In this document: positions 22,416 through 29,233 of the stretch, in pieces
How positions within the stretch are numbered: the stretch's first letter is position 1
How the letters are laid out: each line of letters begins with the position of its first letter
Source of the DNA: a virus
Strand: one strand, 5' to 3'
DNA length: 43,150 nt
Virus record (IMG/VR): IMGVR_UViG_3300020000_000032
Span: 1-43,150 of that record
Notes under the pieces: model-generated
Database searches by the model: none
The model's input: the letters and a program-made list of their open reading frames with translations, nothing else
What the model was told of the DNA's origin: nothing
Program-made: the position numbers and the translations under genes

Positions 22416-22618
22416 CAATGGGCCTCACCGGTTGCTATCTTGATGACGGTGTTGGCAAAGACAATCGCCTGCTCCTTTGACAGTGCAAACCAAGCAACCG
22501 GGGTGCCAAAGCTGAGGTGGACGTTGTCACCTATCTTGCTGACCGCTATTTGCAGTTCACCCTCATCGTGCTGGTTCAACTTGCCTTCAGGGAATTTGCC
22601 AGTTGGTCCTAGTTTCAT
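22415..22618 (-). CDS. Hypothetical protein, 67 aa
   Basis: Small beta/alpha protein: KIGDNVHLSFGTPVAWFAL followed by SKEQAIVFANTVIKIATGE, i.e. strands then one helix. This layout resembles its upstream neighbour (22615-22803), also strands followed by a helix with an SDG/YAAKVF end, so the two may be distant paralogues. Overlaps both neighbours by 4 bp. Confidence 0.7.
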   Translation of the reverse strand: MKLGPTGKFPEGKLNQHDEGELQIAVSKIGDNVHLSFGTPVAWFALSKEQAIVFANTVIKIATGEAH

Positions 22619-22803
22619 TTCTGGAATACCTTTGCGGCATAGTCGCTCAGCGCCTTCATCACCTGAGGCTCAAGCGCAATGCTGTTGGTGACGCTCAGGC
22701 CATCTGACGTGCGCAGCCATATCTGGTAGCCGTCAAAGCTGGCATAGAGCCCGTCACCAAGGTACACCTGCTCGCGTTCACCGGCAACTATCAGGTCATT
22801 CAT
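22615..22803 (-). CDS. Hypothetical protein, 62 aa
   Basis: GDGLYASFDGYQIWLRTSDG gives a beta sheet, then EPQVMKALSDYAAKVFQK forms a helix. Same strand-helix arrangement as the downstream 67-aa protein. Overlaps the phosphatase gene's end by 8 bp. No family recognised. Confidence 0.7.
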   Translation of the reverse strand: MNDLIVAGEREQVYLGDGLYASFDGYQIWLRTSDGLSVTNSIALEPQVMKALSDYAAKVFQK

Positions 22804-23242
22804 TTCTGAACCTCATCAAATCATTGATCAGTGGTGGATTAAGCTTGTAGCTGGGGCATGCCAGCTTGGTCAGTTCCAGAGCCCTTGCGCCAGACAGGCT
22901 GTTGACCACCGCCAGCACCCGCGCGCTGAACCAGACGCTGCGCCCGCGCCCCGCCTCACAGTGGATCAAGGCGCAGTGCCCGGCCATGATCAGGTTGGCT
23001 ACGATCTCAGTCATCAGGTCAGCATCATGCGGCACCGCGCTGGGTGAACAAAGCCAGCACAGGTAGATGCGGCCCTGTTCCTCACCTGATAGGTCGGGGT
23101 CAACCTTTGACCATAGGTTGACCACCATGGTGATGCCCGCGTTCTCAAGCATGCGCCACTTCTGCGCGGCGGGCCACGTCAGGAAGTGGCCGCGCTGGTA
23201 CAGCTTGCCCTCAATGATGGTGTTGGCGCTAGCTCGGCTCAT
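22796..23242 (-). CDS. Dual-specificity/tyrosine phosphatase-like protein
   Basis: 148 residues from ATG 23242; the longer frame upstream overlaps another gene out of phase. Contains ALIHCEAGRGRSVW (about 100-113), i.e. the H-C-x-x-G-x-x-R-S P-loop of cysteine-dependent phosphatases, with a strand/helix frame (GITMVVNLWSKVDP as the beta strand preceding the general-acid loop). Cys, Arg and Ser are intact. Substrates of this class include phosphoproteins, RNA 5' ends and inositol phosphates. Its operon also encodes myo-inositol phosphate synthase two genes upstream, so an inositol phosphate substrate deserves testing; a host signalling protein is an equally fair guess. Confidence 0.75.
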   Translation of the reverse strand: MSRASANTIIEGKLYQRGHFLTWPAAQKWRMLENAGITMVVNLWSKVDPDLSGEEQGRIYLCWLCSPSAVPHDADLMTEIVANLIMAGHCALIHCEAGRGRSVWFSARVLAVVNSLSGARALELTKLACPSYKLNPPLINDLMRFRNE

Positions 23243-23459
23243 CTGGTCCCCCTGCCCCGGTGTTCGGGTAAATACCCATAGCCTTCTCAACCTCACAGCA
23301 CAGCGCCTGACACACCGCATCATAATCGCTGGTCGCCGTGACCCATTGGATGCGATCTTTTACCAGCCCATAAAGCTGCTCAAACGTGATGCCCTTGACC
23401 TCGGTATTTGCCCGGTGCGTGCCACCGACAAACGTGCCTGAGAATTTATTCACGTGCAT
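23229..23459 (-). CDS. Hypothetical protein, 76 aa
   Basis: Starts MHVNKFSGTFVGGTHRANTE, then a helical FEQLYGLVKDRIQWVTATSD and DYDAVCQALCCEVEKAMGIY with three Cys. The overlap of 14 bp with both neighbours keeps it in the operon between the ADDT-like gene and the phosphatase. Function unknown. Confidence 0.65.
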   Translation of the reverse strand: MHVNKFSGTFVGGTHRANTEVKGITFEQLYGLVKDRIQWVTATSDYDAVCQALCCEVEKAMGIYPNTGAGGPDEPS

Positions 23460-24468
23460 ACACCCTGTTGATCGGTTGATCTGCCTTCACAGATGCGTGG
23501 TAGTCATATTTGGTATCATCCCACACAATGCCCCTTGTCCGCAACCACCCTGCAACATCAAGCCTGCGCTTGCGCCAGCCCTGTATCTCACCAAGGCACT
23601 CATGCGGGTCTATGGCGGCGCGCGCCTCATACAGGCGGCTCTGTAGCCCGGTGGCGCGCCAGTGGTCAGCGTAGCGGCTGTAGCTGTATTCAAGCTCCTC
23701 ATCATGCTGGTTGCCCGCGTAGTCCTTGCCGCTTTCATAGCCGCTGCGGTACTCGCACAGCAGGGTGGCGTACAGGAAATAGCTGAGCTCCATGCCCAGA
23801 TCAGATTTCACCTCTTGGGCAATCTCATTGACCACACCTTGCTCACCGGTCATCAGGTCAGCCACCCTGTCCGGTTTCAACAGCATCAGGCACCTGATGG
23901 GGCTGTGGGCCCCCACCGCCCGGATATCGTACAGGTGGGCCTGCATGTGGCCGCGCCGCCGCATCAGTTCCAACAGGCGAATATTGATATATCTACCAAA
24001 TTGATAGATTTTGTCAGCGCTCTCCCACCAGCCGTCATACTCAGTCAGTGGGTCCAACCAGCGCGTCTGGCGCAACCGGGGGAACTCATGTTGTGCCCAA
24101 TGGCTGAAGCTATCCACGCAGCTGGCAAACTTCAGATAGGTGGGCAGGCAGCGGCGGGGCTTGCGCTTGTGCACGCCCTTCCAGTTCTCCTTCAGCCACA
24201 TGGTGAATGGGCCAAGGCCCTCAGCTTGGTAACGGTCCCATGACCAGCTGTTCCAAATGCCCTCCCCGGTCAACACTGAGTAGCCTGCCAAATACAAACC
24301 GGCGCGCCACGTCTGCTCCTCAAGGGGCAGGTCGCGGCACAGATAGTCAACCACCCGCATGTGCGGCGTTGGCTCACCGATTGCCGCCTTGGCGTGGGCA
24401 AACTTGACGAACTTGTCCATGTGCCAGTCAGCACCGTGGTCGTTCTCAATGGGTTTGATGGCGCTCAT
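23446..24468 (-). CDS. Candidate amino acid:DNA transferase-like (ADDT / aGPT-PPlase) helical protein
   Basis: 340 residues from ATG 24468 (GAGGAGAG 7 nt upstream). All-helical and Trp/Tyr/Arg-rich: TWRAGLYLAGYSVLTGEGIW, WKGVHKRKPRRCLPTYLKF, LLELMRRRGHMQAHLYDIRA, SYFLYATLLCEYRSGYES and CLGEIQGWRKRRLDVAGWLR. The opening 'W-R-x-x-x-Y-x-x-x-Y-S-V' and the late 'L-x-x-I-Q-x-W-x-x-R-x-x-D' fit my recollection of the ADDT family that attaches amino acids or similar groups to the pyrophosphorylated hmdU base. This is a motif-based resemblance, not a search result. Context supports it: HMUdK-like and TS-like genes are downstream in the same block. If wrong, it is an uncharacterised phage helical protein. 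Confidence 0.5.
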   Translation of the reverse strand: MSAIKPIENDHGADWHMDKFVKFAHAKAAIGEPTPHMRVVDYLCRDLPLEEQTWRAGLYLAGYSVLTGEGIWNSWSWDRYQAEGLGPFTMWLKENWKGVHKRKPRRCLPTYLKFASCVDSFSHWAQHEFPRLRQTRWLDPLTEYDGWWESADKIYQFGRYINIRLLELMRRRGHMQAHLYDIRAVGAHSPIRCLMLLKPDRVADLMTGEQGVVNEIAQEVKSDLGMELSYFLYATLLCEYRSGYESGKDYAGNQHDEELEYSYSRYADHWRATGLQSRLYEARAAIDPHECLGEIQGWRKRRLDVAGWLRTRGIVWDDTKYDYHASVKADQPINRVYARE

Positions 24469-24480
24469 TCTTCTCTCCTC

Positions 24481-24501
24481 AAAAGGTGGGGGCTTTCCAC
24501 C
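24481..24501 (-). terminator. Weak leftward terminator after the inositol phosphate synthase gene
   Basis: On the minus strand GGTGG/CCACC with a 7-nt loop runs into TTTT, 16 nt before the ADDT-like start codon. The 176-bp gap upstream of it also holds two GGCGCGCC palindromes (24595-24602 and 24632-24639) and GGGGATT/AATCCCC arms; see findings. Confidence 0.4.
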
Positions 24502-24644
24502 CCCTTGCCGGGTTTTGCCCACACCGCTCAGTGGTCTAGCTATTAAGGCGATTGGTTACGCCACCCTTACGGGCAAGGTTGCCACCGGACTATTGGCGCG
24601 CCGTCTTGACCAGCACGGGGATTCGGGCGGCGCGCCTCAATCCC

Positions 24645-25724
24645 CTAATCATAATCTCCGTTCAACCAGTCATCAAGCATGTTGTTGGCGTCGCTGTCGT
24701 CATATTGCTCAGGCGGTGATTTCATGTACCAAGCGCTGGCCGCATGCACCGGCCCGCCCTCACTGCGGTCCTGCGCCACGGCAGCGCAGCGTATGGCATC
24801 CATCACCACGCCCGCGCTGTTGGGGCTATCCCATACCTCAAGCTTCAGTTCAATGCTCATGGGCGCGCCGCCAAAGCCTTCGCCCTCTAGCCGGATGTGC
24901 GCCACCTTGCGGTCACCCAGCCACGGCACGTGGTCAGAGGGGCCTATGTGCACGTCTTCAGCCGGTAGCTCCACGCCCATCACGCTGGTCACAGCCTGCG
25001 TCTTGCTGATCTTCTTGCTGAGCAACCGGTCACGCTCCAGCATGTTGAGGAAGTCGGTGTTGCCGCCCACGTTCAGCTGGCTGGTGCGCTTCAGCTGAAC
25101 GCCGCGCTCACGCATCAGCGTGGCTAGTGCCCGATGCACGATTGTAGCGCCCACCTGTGACTTGATGTCATCACCAATGATGGGCACACCCGCCCGCTCA
25201 AAGCTGTCAGCCCAGAAGGTGTCAGAGGCAATGAATGTGGGCATACAGTTGACGAACGCACATTTGGCGCGCAGCGCCGCCCCGGCATAGTGCCGTGCCG
25301 CCAGTTCAGAGCCGACTGGTAAATAGTTGACCACCACGTCAACCCGCAGGTTGCCCAGTATGTCCTCAACTTCAACCGGCTCAACCGTGCTTTCACCTAC
25401 GATCTCACGCAAGTAACGGCCCAGACCGTCAAAGGTGGGCCCCCGGTAGACCTTGCCGCAGTCAGGCACGTCATCATCGTAGATCAACATGGTGTTGTTG
25501 GGTCGGGCCCAGATGGCTTGGTTGACCGGTATGCCCACCTTGGTGTCAACCACGTCAAACCCGGCAACCACCTCAATGTCACCGGGGCCGTAGCCGCCCA
25601 GCACGGGTGTAATCATGCCCGGCTTGGGGAAGTTGTCAGATGTCCGGCTGTAGTAGGCCAGACCTTGGATCAGAGCGCTGGCGCAATTGCCCACACCCAC
25701 AATGGCTACGCGTATCTTCCGCAT
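24645..25724 (-). CDS. ino1: myo-Inositol-1(3)-phosphate synthase (actinobacterial/archaeal type)
   Basis: 359 residues from ATG 25724 (GAGAGGG 7 nt upstream). Converts D-glucose 6-phosphate to 1D-myo-inositol 3-phosphate with enzyme-bound NAD. Diagnostic segments: VAIVGVGNCASALIQG (Rossmann loop), VDVVVNYLPVGSELA, AFVNCMPTFIAS, IIGDDIKSQVGATIVHRALA, LNVGGNTDFLNML, KKISKTQAVTSV, HIGPSDHVPWLGDRKVAHIR and LEVWDSPNSAGVVMDAIR, ending WYMKSPPEQ. All known catalytic-region lysines (KSQVG, KISKTQ, GDRK) are present, so the enzyme looks active. It is the short ~360-aa form typical of actinobacteria and archaea rather than the ~500-aa eukaryotic form. Unusual cargo for a phage; the product could serve osmolyte, lipid or DNA-modification chemistry. 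Confidence 0.95.
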   Translation of the reverse strand: MRKIRVAIVGVGNCASALIQGLAYYSRTSDNFPKPGMITPVLGGYGPGDIEVVAGFDVVDTKVGIPVNQAIWARPNNTMLIYDDDVPDCGKVYRGPTFDGLGRYLREIVGESTVEPVEVEDILGNLRVDVVVNYLPVGSELAARHYAGAALRAKCAFVNCMPTFIASDTFWADSFERAGVPIIGDDIKSQVGATIVHRALATLMRERGVQLKRTSQLNVGGNTDFLNMLERDRLLSKKISKTQAVTSVMGVELPAEDVHIGPSDHVPWLGDRKVAHIRLEGEGFGGAPMSIELKLEVWDSPNSAGVVMDAIRCAAVAQDRSEGGPVHAASAWYMKSPPEQYDDSDANNMLDDWLNGDYD

Positions 25725-25763
25725 AAAGGCCCTCTCAATTTGATGATCATTCTGATAAACAGA

Positions 25764-25839
25764 CGGCCCACGGAATGCTGAAACCGTGGGCCGCCTGCCC
25801 CCTCCGGGGCCCGCCAACCAACCAACCAACGGCGGGCCC
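25764..25839 (-). promoter_or_regulatory. Structured leader of the inositol phosphate synthase gene: two strong hairpins, one with a GGTT-repeat loop
   Basis: Minus strand 5' to 3': GGGCCCGCC/GGCGGGCCC (25839-25831 with 25815-25807) encloses GTTGGTTGGTTGGTT, a potential two-quartet G-quadruplex. Then a 10-bp stem CGGCCCACGG/CCGTGGGCCG (25793-25784 with 25773-25764) with loop TTTCAGCATT. Neither has a strong U-tract. They lie between the upstream stop (25853) and the ATG (25724). Confidence 0.6.
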
Positions 25840-25852
25840 TAGAAAACTCAGC

Positions 25853-26059
25853 CTAATCTCCTTCAGGTTCTGACGCCAGCAATTTTCCCATAGCGCTCAC
25901 CGTCTTGACGCTGACCGGGTTGATGTTGGTGTGCACCATAGGCGGCACGGTCTGGCGGTAGTTGCTGGCGTGCCCGCCGATGTCATCACTGAACTTGTGG
26001 GCGGCGCGCTCAGCACGGGCCCGCTCAGCAGTCGTTAATTTGAACCAATGGTCCGCCAT
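25853..26059 (-). CDS. Hypothetical protein, 68 aa
   Basis: Helical start (HWFKLTTAERARAERAAHKF) followed by a polar tail with NYRQTVPPMVHTNINPVS. AAGGTGAT precedes the ATG by about 7 nt. It overlaps the preceding gene by 35 bp and is the last gene before the structured ino1 leader. Unknown function. Confidence 0.7.
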   Translation of the reverse strand: MADHWFKLTTAERARAERAAHKFSDDIGGHASNYRQTVPPMVHTNINPVSVKTVSAMGKLLASEPEGD

Positions 26060-26312
26060 GGTTGATCACCTTCTGTTCAAAGTCTGGCTCGTAATGCTCA
26101 GCTATGGGGCGGGGTGGTACGCCCGCCACTGTCTGGTGGCCGCAGCCCATACACTGCCACAGGTCACCCACCCACAGCTTATAGGGTTGCCACGCCTCAG
26201 GCACCGCTGTTCCGGGGGGAGCGCCGTAGATGCTGGGCATCCCCTCAATGAAGTAGTAGCCGTTGCGCTTGACGCGGTAGAACCGCTGGCAGGGCAGGCA
26301 GATGGGTTTCAT
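26025..26312 (-). CDS. Zinc-knuckle phage protein, 95 aa
   Basis: Start at ATG 26312, ATGA-coupled to the small membrane gene upstream. CLPC (residues 5-8) and CMGC (about 54-57) are four metal-binding cysteines around a segment FYRVKRNGYYFIEGMP and WQPYKLWVGDLWQ; C-terminus VAGVPPRPIAEHYEPDF. The pattern is familiar from phage genomes as an uncharacterised Cys4 protein. Likely nucleic-acid binding. Confidence 0.75.
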   Translation of the reverse strand: MKPICLPCQRFYRVKRNGYYFIEGMPSIYGAPPGTAVPEAWQPYKLWVGDLWQCMGCGHQTVAGVPPRPIAEHYEPDFEQKVINHGGPLVQINDC

Positions 26313-26425
26313 GGGTGCAACCTCAAGAACGCATCTACGCTCAGCAGCACCATGAGCAACAGAACCAGCCCCAGCCACATGCCGGGGTGGGTGTATTTGG
26401 TGATGACCCTTTGCACCCAGTTCAC
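26309..26425 (-). CDS. Small single-pass membrane protein, 38 aa (GTG start)
   Basis: GTG at 26425 overlaps the upstream stop (GTGA); its stop overlaps the next ATG. Begins VNWVQRVITKYTHPGM and continues with WLGLVLLLMVLLSVDAFL, a clear transmembrane helix. Overlap at both ends and lack of any other frame support it. Confidence 0.6.
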   Translation of the reverse strand: MNWVQRVITKYTHPGMWLGLVLLLMVLLSVDAFLRLHP

Positions 26426-26637
26426 AGGCTCAGCCTCCGCTCAAAGACCATGAACGGGCTGCTGACGTAGCCGGTGATGCCACGCCGCTCAAGCGCCGCC
26501 CTGATGCGGTGGCCGCCGTCACCGGTCAAGAACACATCCAGAGGCAGGCCATAGAAAGTCAGGCGGAACGGCGCGGTGTCACCATCAGCGTTGACCAGCC
26601 GCGCTTCCACAATGGGTATGTAGGGCCGTTTCTTCAT
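26422..26637 (-). CDS. Hypothetical protein, 71 aa
   Basis: Beta-rich small protein (IPIVEARLVNADGDTAPFRL, then GGHRIRAALERRGITGYVSS). ATGA overlap with the upstream membrane gene, RBS AGGAGG 7 nt upstream. A small phage protein of unknown role. Confidence 0.75.
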   Translation of the reverse strand: MKKRPYIPIVEARLVNADGDTAPFRLTFYGLPLDVFLTGDGGHRIRAALERRGITGYVSSPFMVFERRLSL

Positions 26638-26807
26638 TTGTAGGTCCTCCTGAAATGCATTTGCAGTGCCAGCACCGCCCAGACCATCATCACCAAGGCT
26701 GCCTGTCGGTGATCAGTGAACCAGCAGCCAAAGCTGAGGGTCAGAGAAATGACCACCTCGATGGTGGTCATCCTCTGGCTGGTACGGTAGGTGAAGTTGC
26801 TTTTCAT
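26634..26807 (-). CDS. Small membrane protein, 57 aa, one or two transmembrane helices
   Basis: ATG at 26807 overlaps the helicase stop and the TGA at 26634 overlaps the next ATG. TTIEVVISLTLSFGCWF and AALVMMVWAVLALQM are hydrophobic segments separated by TDHRQ, suggesting a hairpin in the membrane with charged ends. Together with the 38-aa gene two genes on, it gives two membrane peptides in one operon. Could be holin-like; no proof. Confidence 0.65.
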   Translation of the reverse strand: MKSNFTYRTSQRMTTIEVVISLTLSFGCWFTDHRQAALVMMVWAVLALQMHFRRTYK

Positions 26808-28465
26808 GCCGCACCCTCCTCAGTCATGGTGGTCATTACCGAGCCCGCCTGCGGCGCAAGAGAAATTTCAACCGGCTTCTGGGCGGGCTTCAGGTCGGCT
26901 GGCGTGGGCATTGGCACGTCAACCAGAACCTCTTGTGCCCTCGTTACGGCCACGTAGCAAAGGTTAATTTCCTGCTCCACCTGCCAGTCTTGCTTGGCGC
27001 GCGGGCTGGGCATGATTTCACCACGGCCCAGAATGTGCACCACCGGCCACTCCAACCCCTTGCTCTTGTGGACGCTGGACAGCACCACCATGTTGGCCGT
27101 CTGGCCCTCAAGGCCAATGTCAGCGAACATGCTCTCAACCATGGCCTGCATTTCAACCACCGTCTGAAGGCCGCGCTCACGGGCCCGCTCAAGCAGGCAG
27201 ATGATGGTGGCGTGCTTGTCTTCATGACGAGCCAGCTTGGCTTCATCAAGCTTGCCAGCGGCAGCCAGCTTGGCGCGCTCACGGGCATCCCACTTGGTCA
27301 GCTTGCCTTCAAAGGCGTCTAGGCCCTTGACCTTCCAGCGGCCGACCAGCGCCACCAGACCGGCACCAATCTCACGGCCCTCAATCTTGGCGGGCTTGCC
27401 TTCACGGATCAGGCGGAAGCAGAGTTCAACCAGCGGCGCATTGGTGCGGCACAGCACCGCCTGACCGGGCTCAATGGTGTCAAGCATCTGGCGGTAGGTA
27501 GCGCTGCGCACCACGCCCTCAGCGGCGGTAGGGGCTGCGTTGATGTGGCTGACGTACTCACGCGCCACCGCAACCACCGCCTGCGGGCAGCGCCAGCTGA
27601 CGCTGAGGCTCAGGGTCACCGCGTTGAACAGCTGGCGTATCAAATCCAGTGAGCGGTTGTCAGCGCCGGTAAACCCAAAAATCGCCTGATGCGGGTCACC
27701 AACGGCAACCAGACGGCCCGTGGGCTTCAGCATGCGCTTGGCGATCTCACGGCGCACGCCATTGGTGTCTTGCGCCTCATCAATCAGCACCCAGTCTTTG
27801 GTCCAGAAGCGCAGGTTGAGGAGCAGCGGCAAGTAGCACATATCATCAAAATCAACCACGGCACGGTTGGCGTTGCTCAGCGCCAGAGCGCGCTCGGCGG
27901 TGGCCACCAGCTGGCTGGGGTCAAAGTCATCAGGCAGGCGGTCAGCCACGTCATAGCGGTTGATCAGTTCAACCCAGAAGCGCGGCTGCACCACCGGCAC
28001 CAGACCCTTGACGCCAAAGCCCGTCTGCTTGGCAAGGCCGACCAGCTGGCAGATGGCGGTCACTTCACCGTCAACCGGCAGCCGCGCCGCAAACACGCCC
28101 TCATGGTTCTCAACCAGCGCGTCAACAATGTTGCGCACCTTCTTGTCATCAACGGTAACCTTGTCATTGGCCTTGCGCAGGGCGCTGAAGCCAGCGGAGT
28201 GGAACGTGGCAGCCATCTTGCTGTCAGGGCCGGTGCCGCTCAGGCCCATGGCGGTCAGGCGCGCCTTCAACTCAGCGCCCATCTTGGTGTTGTAGGCACC
28301 CAGAAACACAGTGCCGGGCATGCGCTTGACGCCCTCAACCAGCGTGGTGGTCTTGCCCGCGCCCGCAACGGCTTCAAGCACGCAAGAGCCCTTGCCCGTC
28401 TCAATCCAATCAAGAAACGCGGCCTGTTCAGCAGAGGGCGTGAAAACTTTGGTGGTGGTGGACAT
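26804..28465 (-). CDS. SF1 (UvrD/Rep-like) helicase, copy 1
   Basis: 553 residues. Q-motif and motif I: PSAEQAAFLDW and LEAVAGAGKTTTLVEG (Walker A GAGKTT); motif Ia NTKMGAELKARL; motif II WVLIDEAQDTN; motif III VAVGDPHQAIFGFTGAD; motif IV SVSWRCPQ; motif V VLSSVHKSKGLEWPVVHIL; motif VI NLCYVAVTRAQEVL. All catalytic residues appear intact. Acts as a 3'-5' DNA helicase in replication, repair or recombination. Transcribed from a leftward promoter at 28512-28540 with a hairpin in the leader; ribosome binding is weak (GGGG 8 nt upstream of ATG). Confidence 0.92.
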   Translation of the reverse strand: MSTTTKVFTPSAEQAAFLDWIETGKGSCVLEAVAGAGKTTTLVEGVKRMPGTVFLGAYNTKMGAELKARLTAMGLSGTGPDSKMAATFHSAGFSALRKANDKVTVDDKKVRNIVDALVENHEGVFAARLPVDGEVTAICQLVGLAKQTGFGVKGLVPVVQPRFWVELINRYDVADRLPDDFDPSQLVATAERALALSNANRAVVDFDDMCYLPLLLNLRFWTKDWVLIDEAQDTNGVRREIAKRMLKPTGRLVAVGDPHQAIFGFTGADNRSLDLIRQLFNAVTLSLSVSWRCPQAVVAVAREYVSHINAAPTAAEGVVRSATYRQMLDTIEPGQAVLCRTNAPLVELCFRLIREGKPAKIEGREIGAGLVALVGRWKVKGLDAFEGKLTKWDARERAKLAAAGKLDEAKLARHEDKHATIICLLERARERGLQTVVEMQAMVESMFADIGLEGQTANMVVLSSVHKSKGLEWPVVHILGRGEIMPSPRAKQDWQVEQEINLCYVAVTRAQEVLVDVPMPTPADLKPAQKPVEISLAPQAGSVMTTMTEEGAA

Positions 28466-28477
28466 GTGAAAAACCCC

Positions 28478-28511
28478 AGAAGGTGGGGGCCCCAGTGGCC
28501 CCGGTCCTTCT
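28478..28511 (-). other. Hairpin in the helicase leader
   Basis: Inner stem GGGGCC/GGCCCC (28502-28497 with 28491-28486) inside a weaker outer AGAAGG/CCTTCT pairing, just downstream of the -10 box and followed by GGGGTTTTT before the ATG. It would form within the first 20 nt of the transcript and could stabilise or attenuate it. Confidence 0.5.
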
Positions 28512-28540
28512 CGTATATGCGTAAGCGACTGCCGTGTAAA
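28512..28540 (-). promoter_or_regulatory. Predicted leftward promoter (TTTACA-17-TATACG)
   Basis: Minus strand: -35 TTTACA (28540-28535) with ATCGC immediately upstream, 17-bp spacer, -10 TATACG (28517-28512). The 11-bp ATCGCTTTACA is identical to the rightward promoters at 5942 and 7918. Confidence 0.7.
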
Positions 28541-28573
28541 GCGATAAAATGCACTGCTTGATAAAAATCCCTA

Positions 28574-28630
28574 CCGTACCTGACCAATCCACGCCACACC
28601 ACGCCCTGCCGTACCGAGCCGGACCGTACC
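28574..28630. repeat. Three CCGTACC direct repeats upstream of the helicase promoter
   Basis: CCGTACC at 28574-28580, 28609-28615 and 28624-28630. They occupy the 168-bp gap between the 62-aa gene and the helicase gene, beyond the -35 box. A regulator-binding cluster is possible. Confidence 0.45.
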
Positions 28631-28633
28631 AAA

Positions 28634-28822
28634 CTAATCCTTCTCCCCCATGAACTTCAGCCGAGCCAACGTAATCCTGTCACGCTTCACCACCTGCTGA
28701 GTGATGCCCTCAAGCTTCTTGACCGGCTGCACCGGCTTGGCAGCGTTAGGATTGCGCGCCTTCCACGCTGCCACCCCGGCAGTGCTGTGGGTGCCGTTGG
28801 GCACCTTGATACGACGAGCCAT
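28634..28822 (-). CDS. Small basic protein, 62 aa
   Basis: MARRIKVPNGTHSTAGVAAW then a Lys/Ala/Val-rich body (KPVQPVKKLEGI, KRDRITLARLKFMGEKD). Net positive; AAGGAG lies 7 nt before the ATG. Possibly nucleic-acid binding, otherwise unknown. Last gene before the CCGTACC repeats. Confidence 0.7.
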   Translation of the reverse strand: MARRIKVPNGTHSTAGVAAWKARNPNAAKPVQPVKKLEGITQQVVKRDRITLARLKFMGEKD

Positions 28823-28834
28823 TGCTCAACTCCT

Positions 28835-29167
28835 TCACTCATCATTCATCCGCCAGTTGGTGCCTTGCAGCTTGTGGTGATCGTGCCACCACAGACTGTA
28901 CATGTCATGCAGCTTAGGCTCCTTCACGCTGTCTTTGAAGTTGCCGTAATCAATGTTCATGATACGTTCATGCACCAGCTGCGCGATCATGCTGGCAGGC
29001 ACGCTGACGCGCCAGCGGTAGTCACGCTGCGGCGTGCGGCTGATAGGCATTCTACCGGGGAACAGTCTGGTTAGGTGTGCTTTGCGCCGGGCGCGCACCA
29101 GCATATGCCCGGCGCGGGCCGGGTCTTGCACGATTGAGACAAATCCATCATTAAGGCAAATCCACAT
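28835..29167 (-). CDS. Conserved phage hypothetical protein, 110 aa
   Basis: Start at ATG 29167 (GGAG 6 nt upstream). Begins MWICLNDGFVSIVQD and continues RAGHMLVRARRKAHLTRLFP, DYRWRVSVP and IDYGNFKDSV...LHDMYSLWW. From memory this opening and the 'NIDYxNFKDSV' block recur in short phage and bacterial proteins annotated only as hypothetical. Alpha/beta fold by pattern. No catalytic residues assigned. Confidence 0.75.
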   Translation of the reverse strand: MWICLNDGFVSIVQDPARAGHMLVRARRKAHLTRLFPGRMPISRTPQRDYRWRVSVPASMIAQLVHERIMNIDYGNFKDSVKEPKLHDMYSLWWHDHHKLQGTNWRMNDE

Positions 29168-29233
29168 CATACGCTCCAAAAGGGTTGATTGATGTCCCCT
29201 TTTAGCCTCGTTGATGCTGAAAGTAAATGGATG

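Noticed and set aside
25725-25829. N-terminal extension of the inositol phosphate synthase
   Set aside because: The extension reads through the hairpins, lacks family similarity, and the ATG at 25724 has a good ribosome binding site.
27689-28561. Long rightward frame opposite the first SF1 helicase
   Set aside because: Antisense to a gene with all helicase motifs; product resembles reversed-codon noise and reaches into the promoter.
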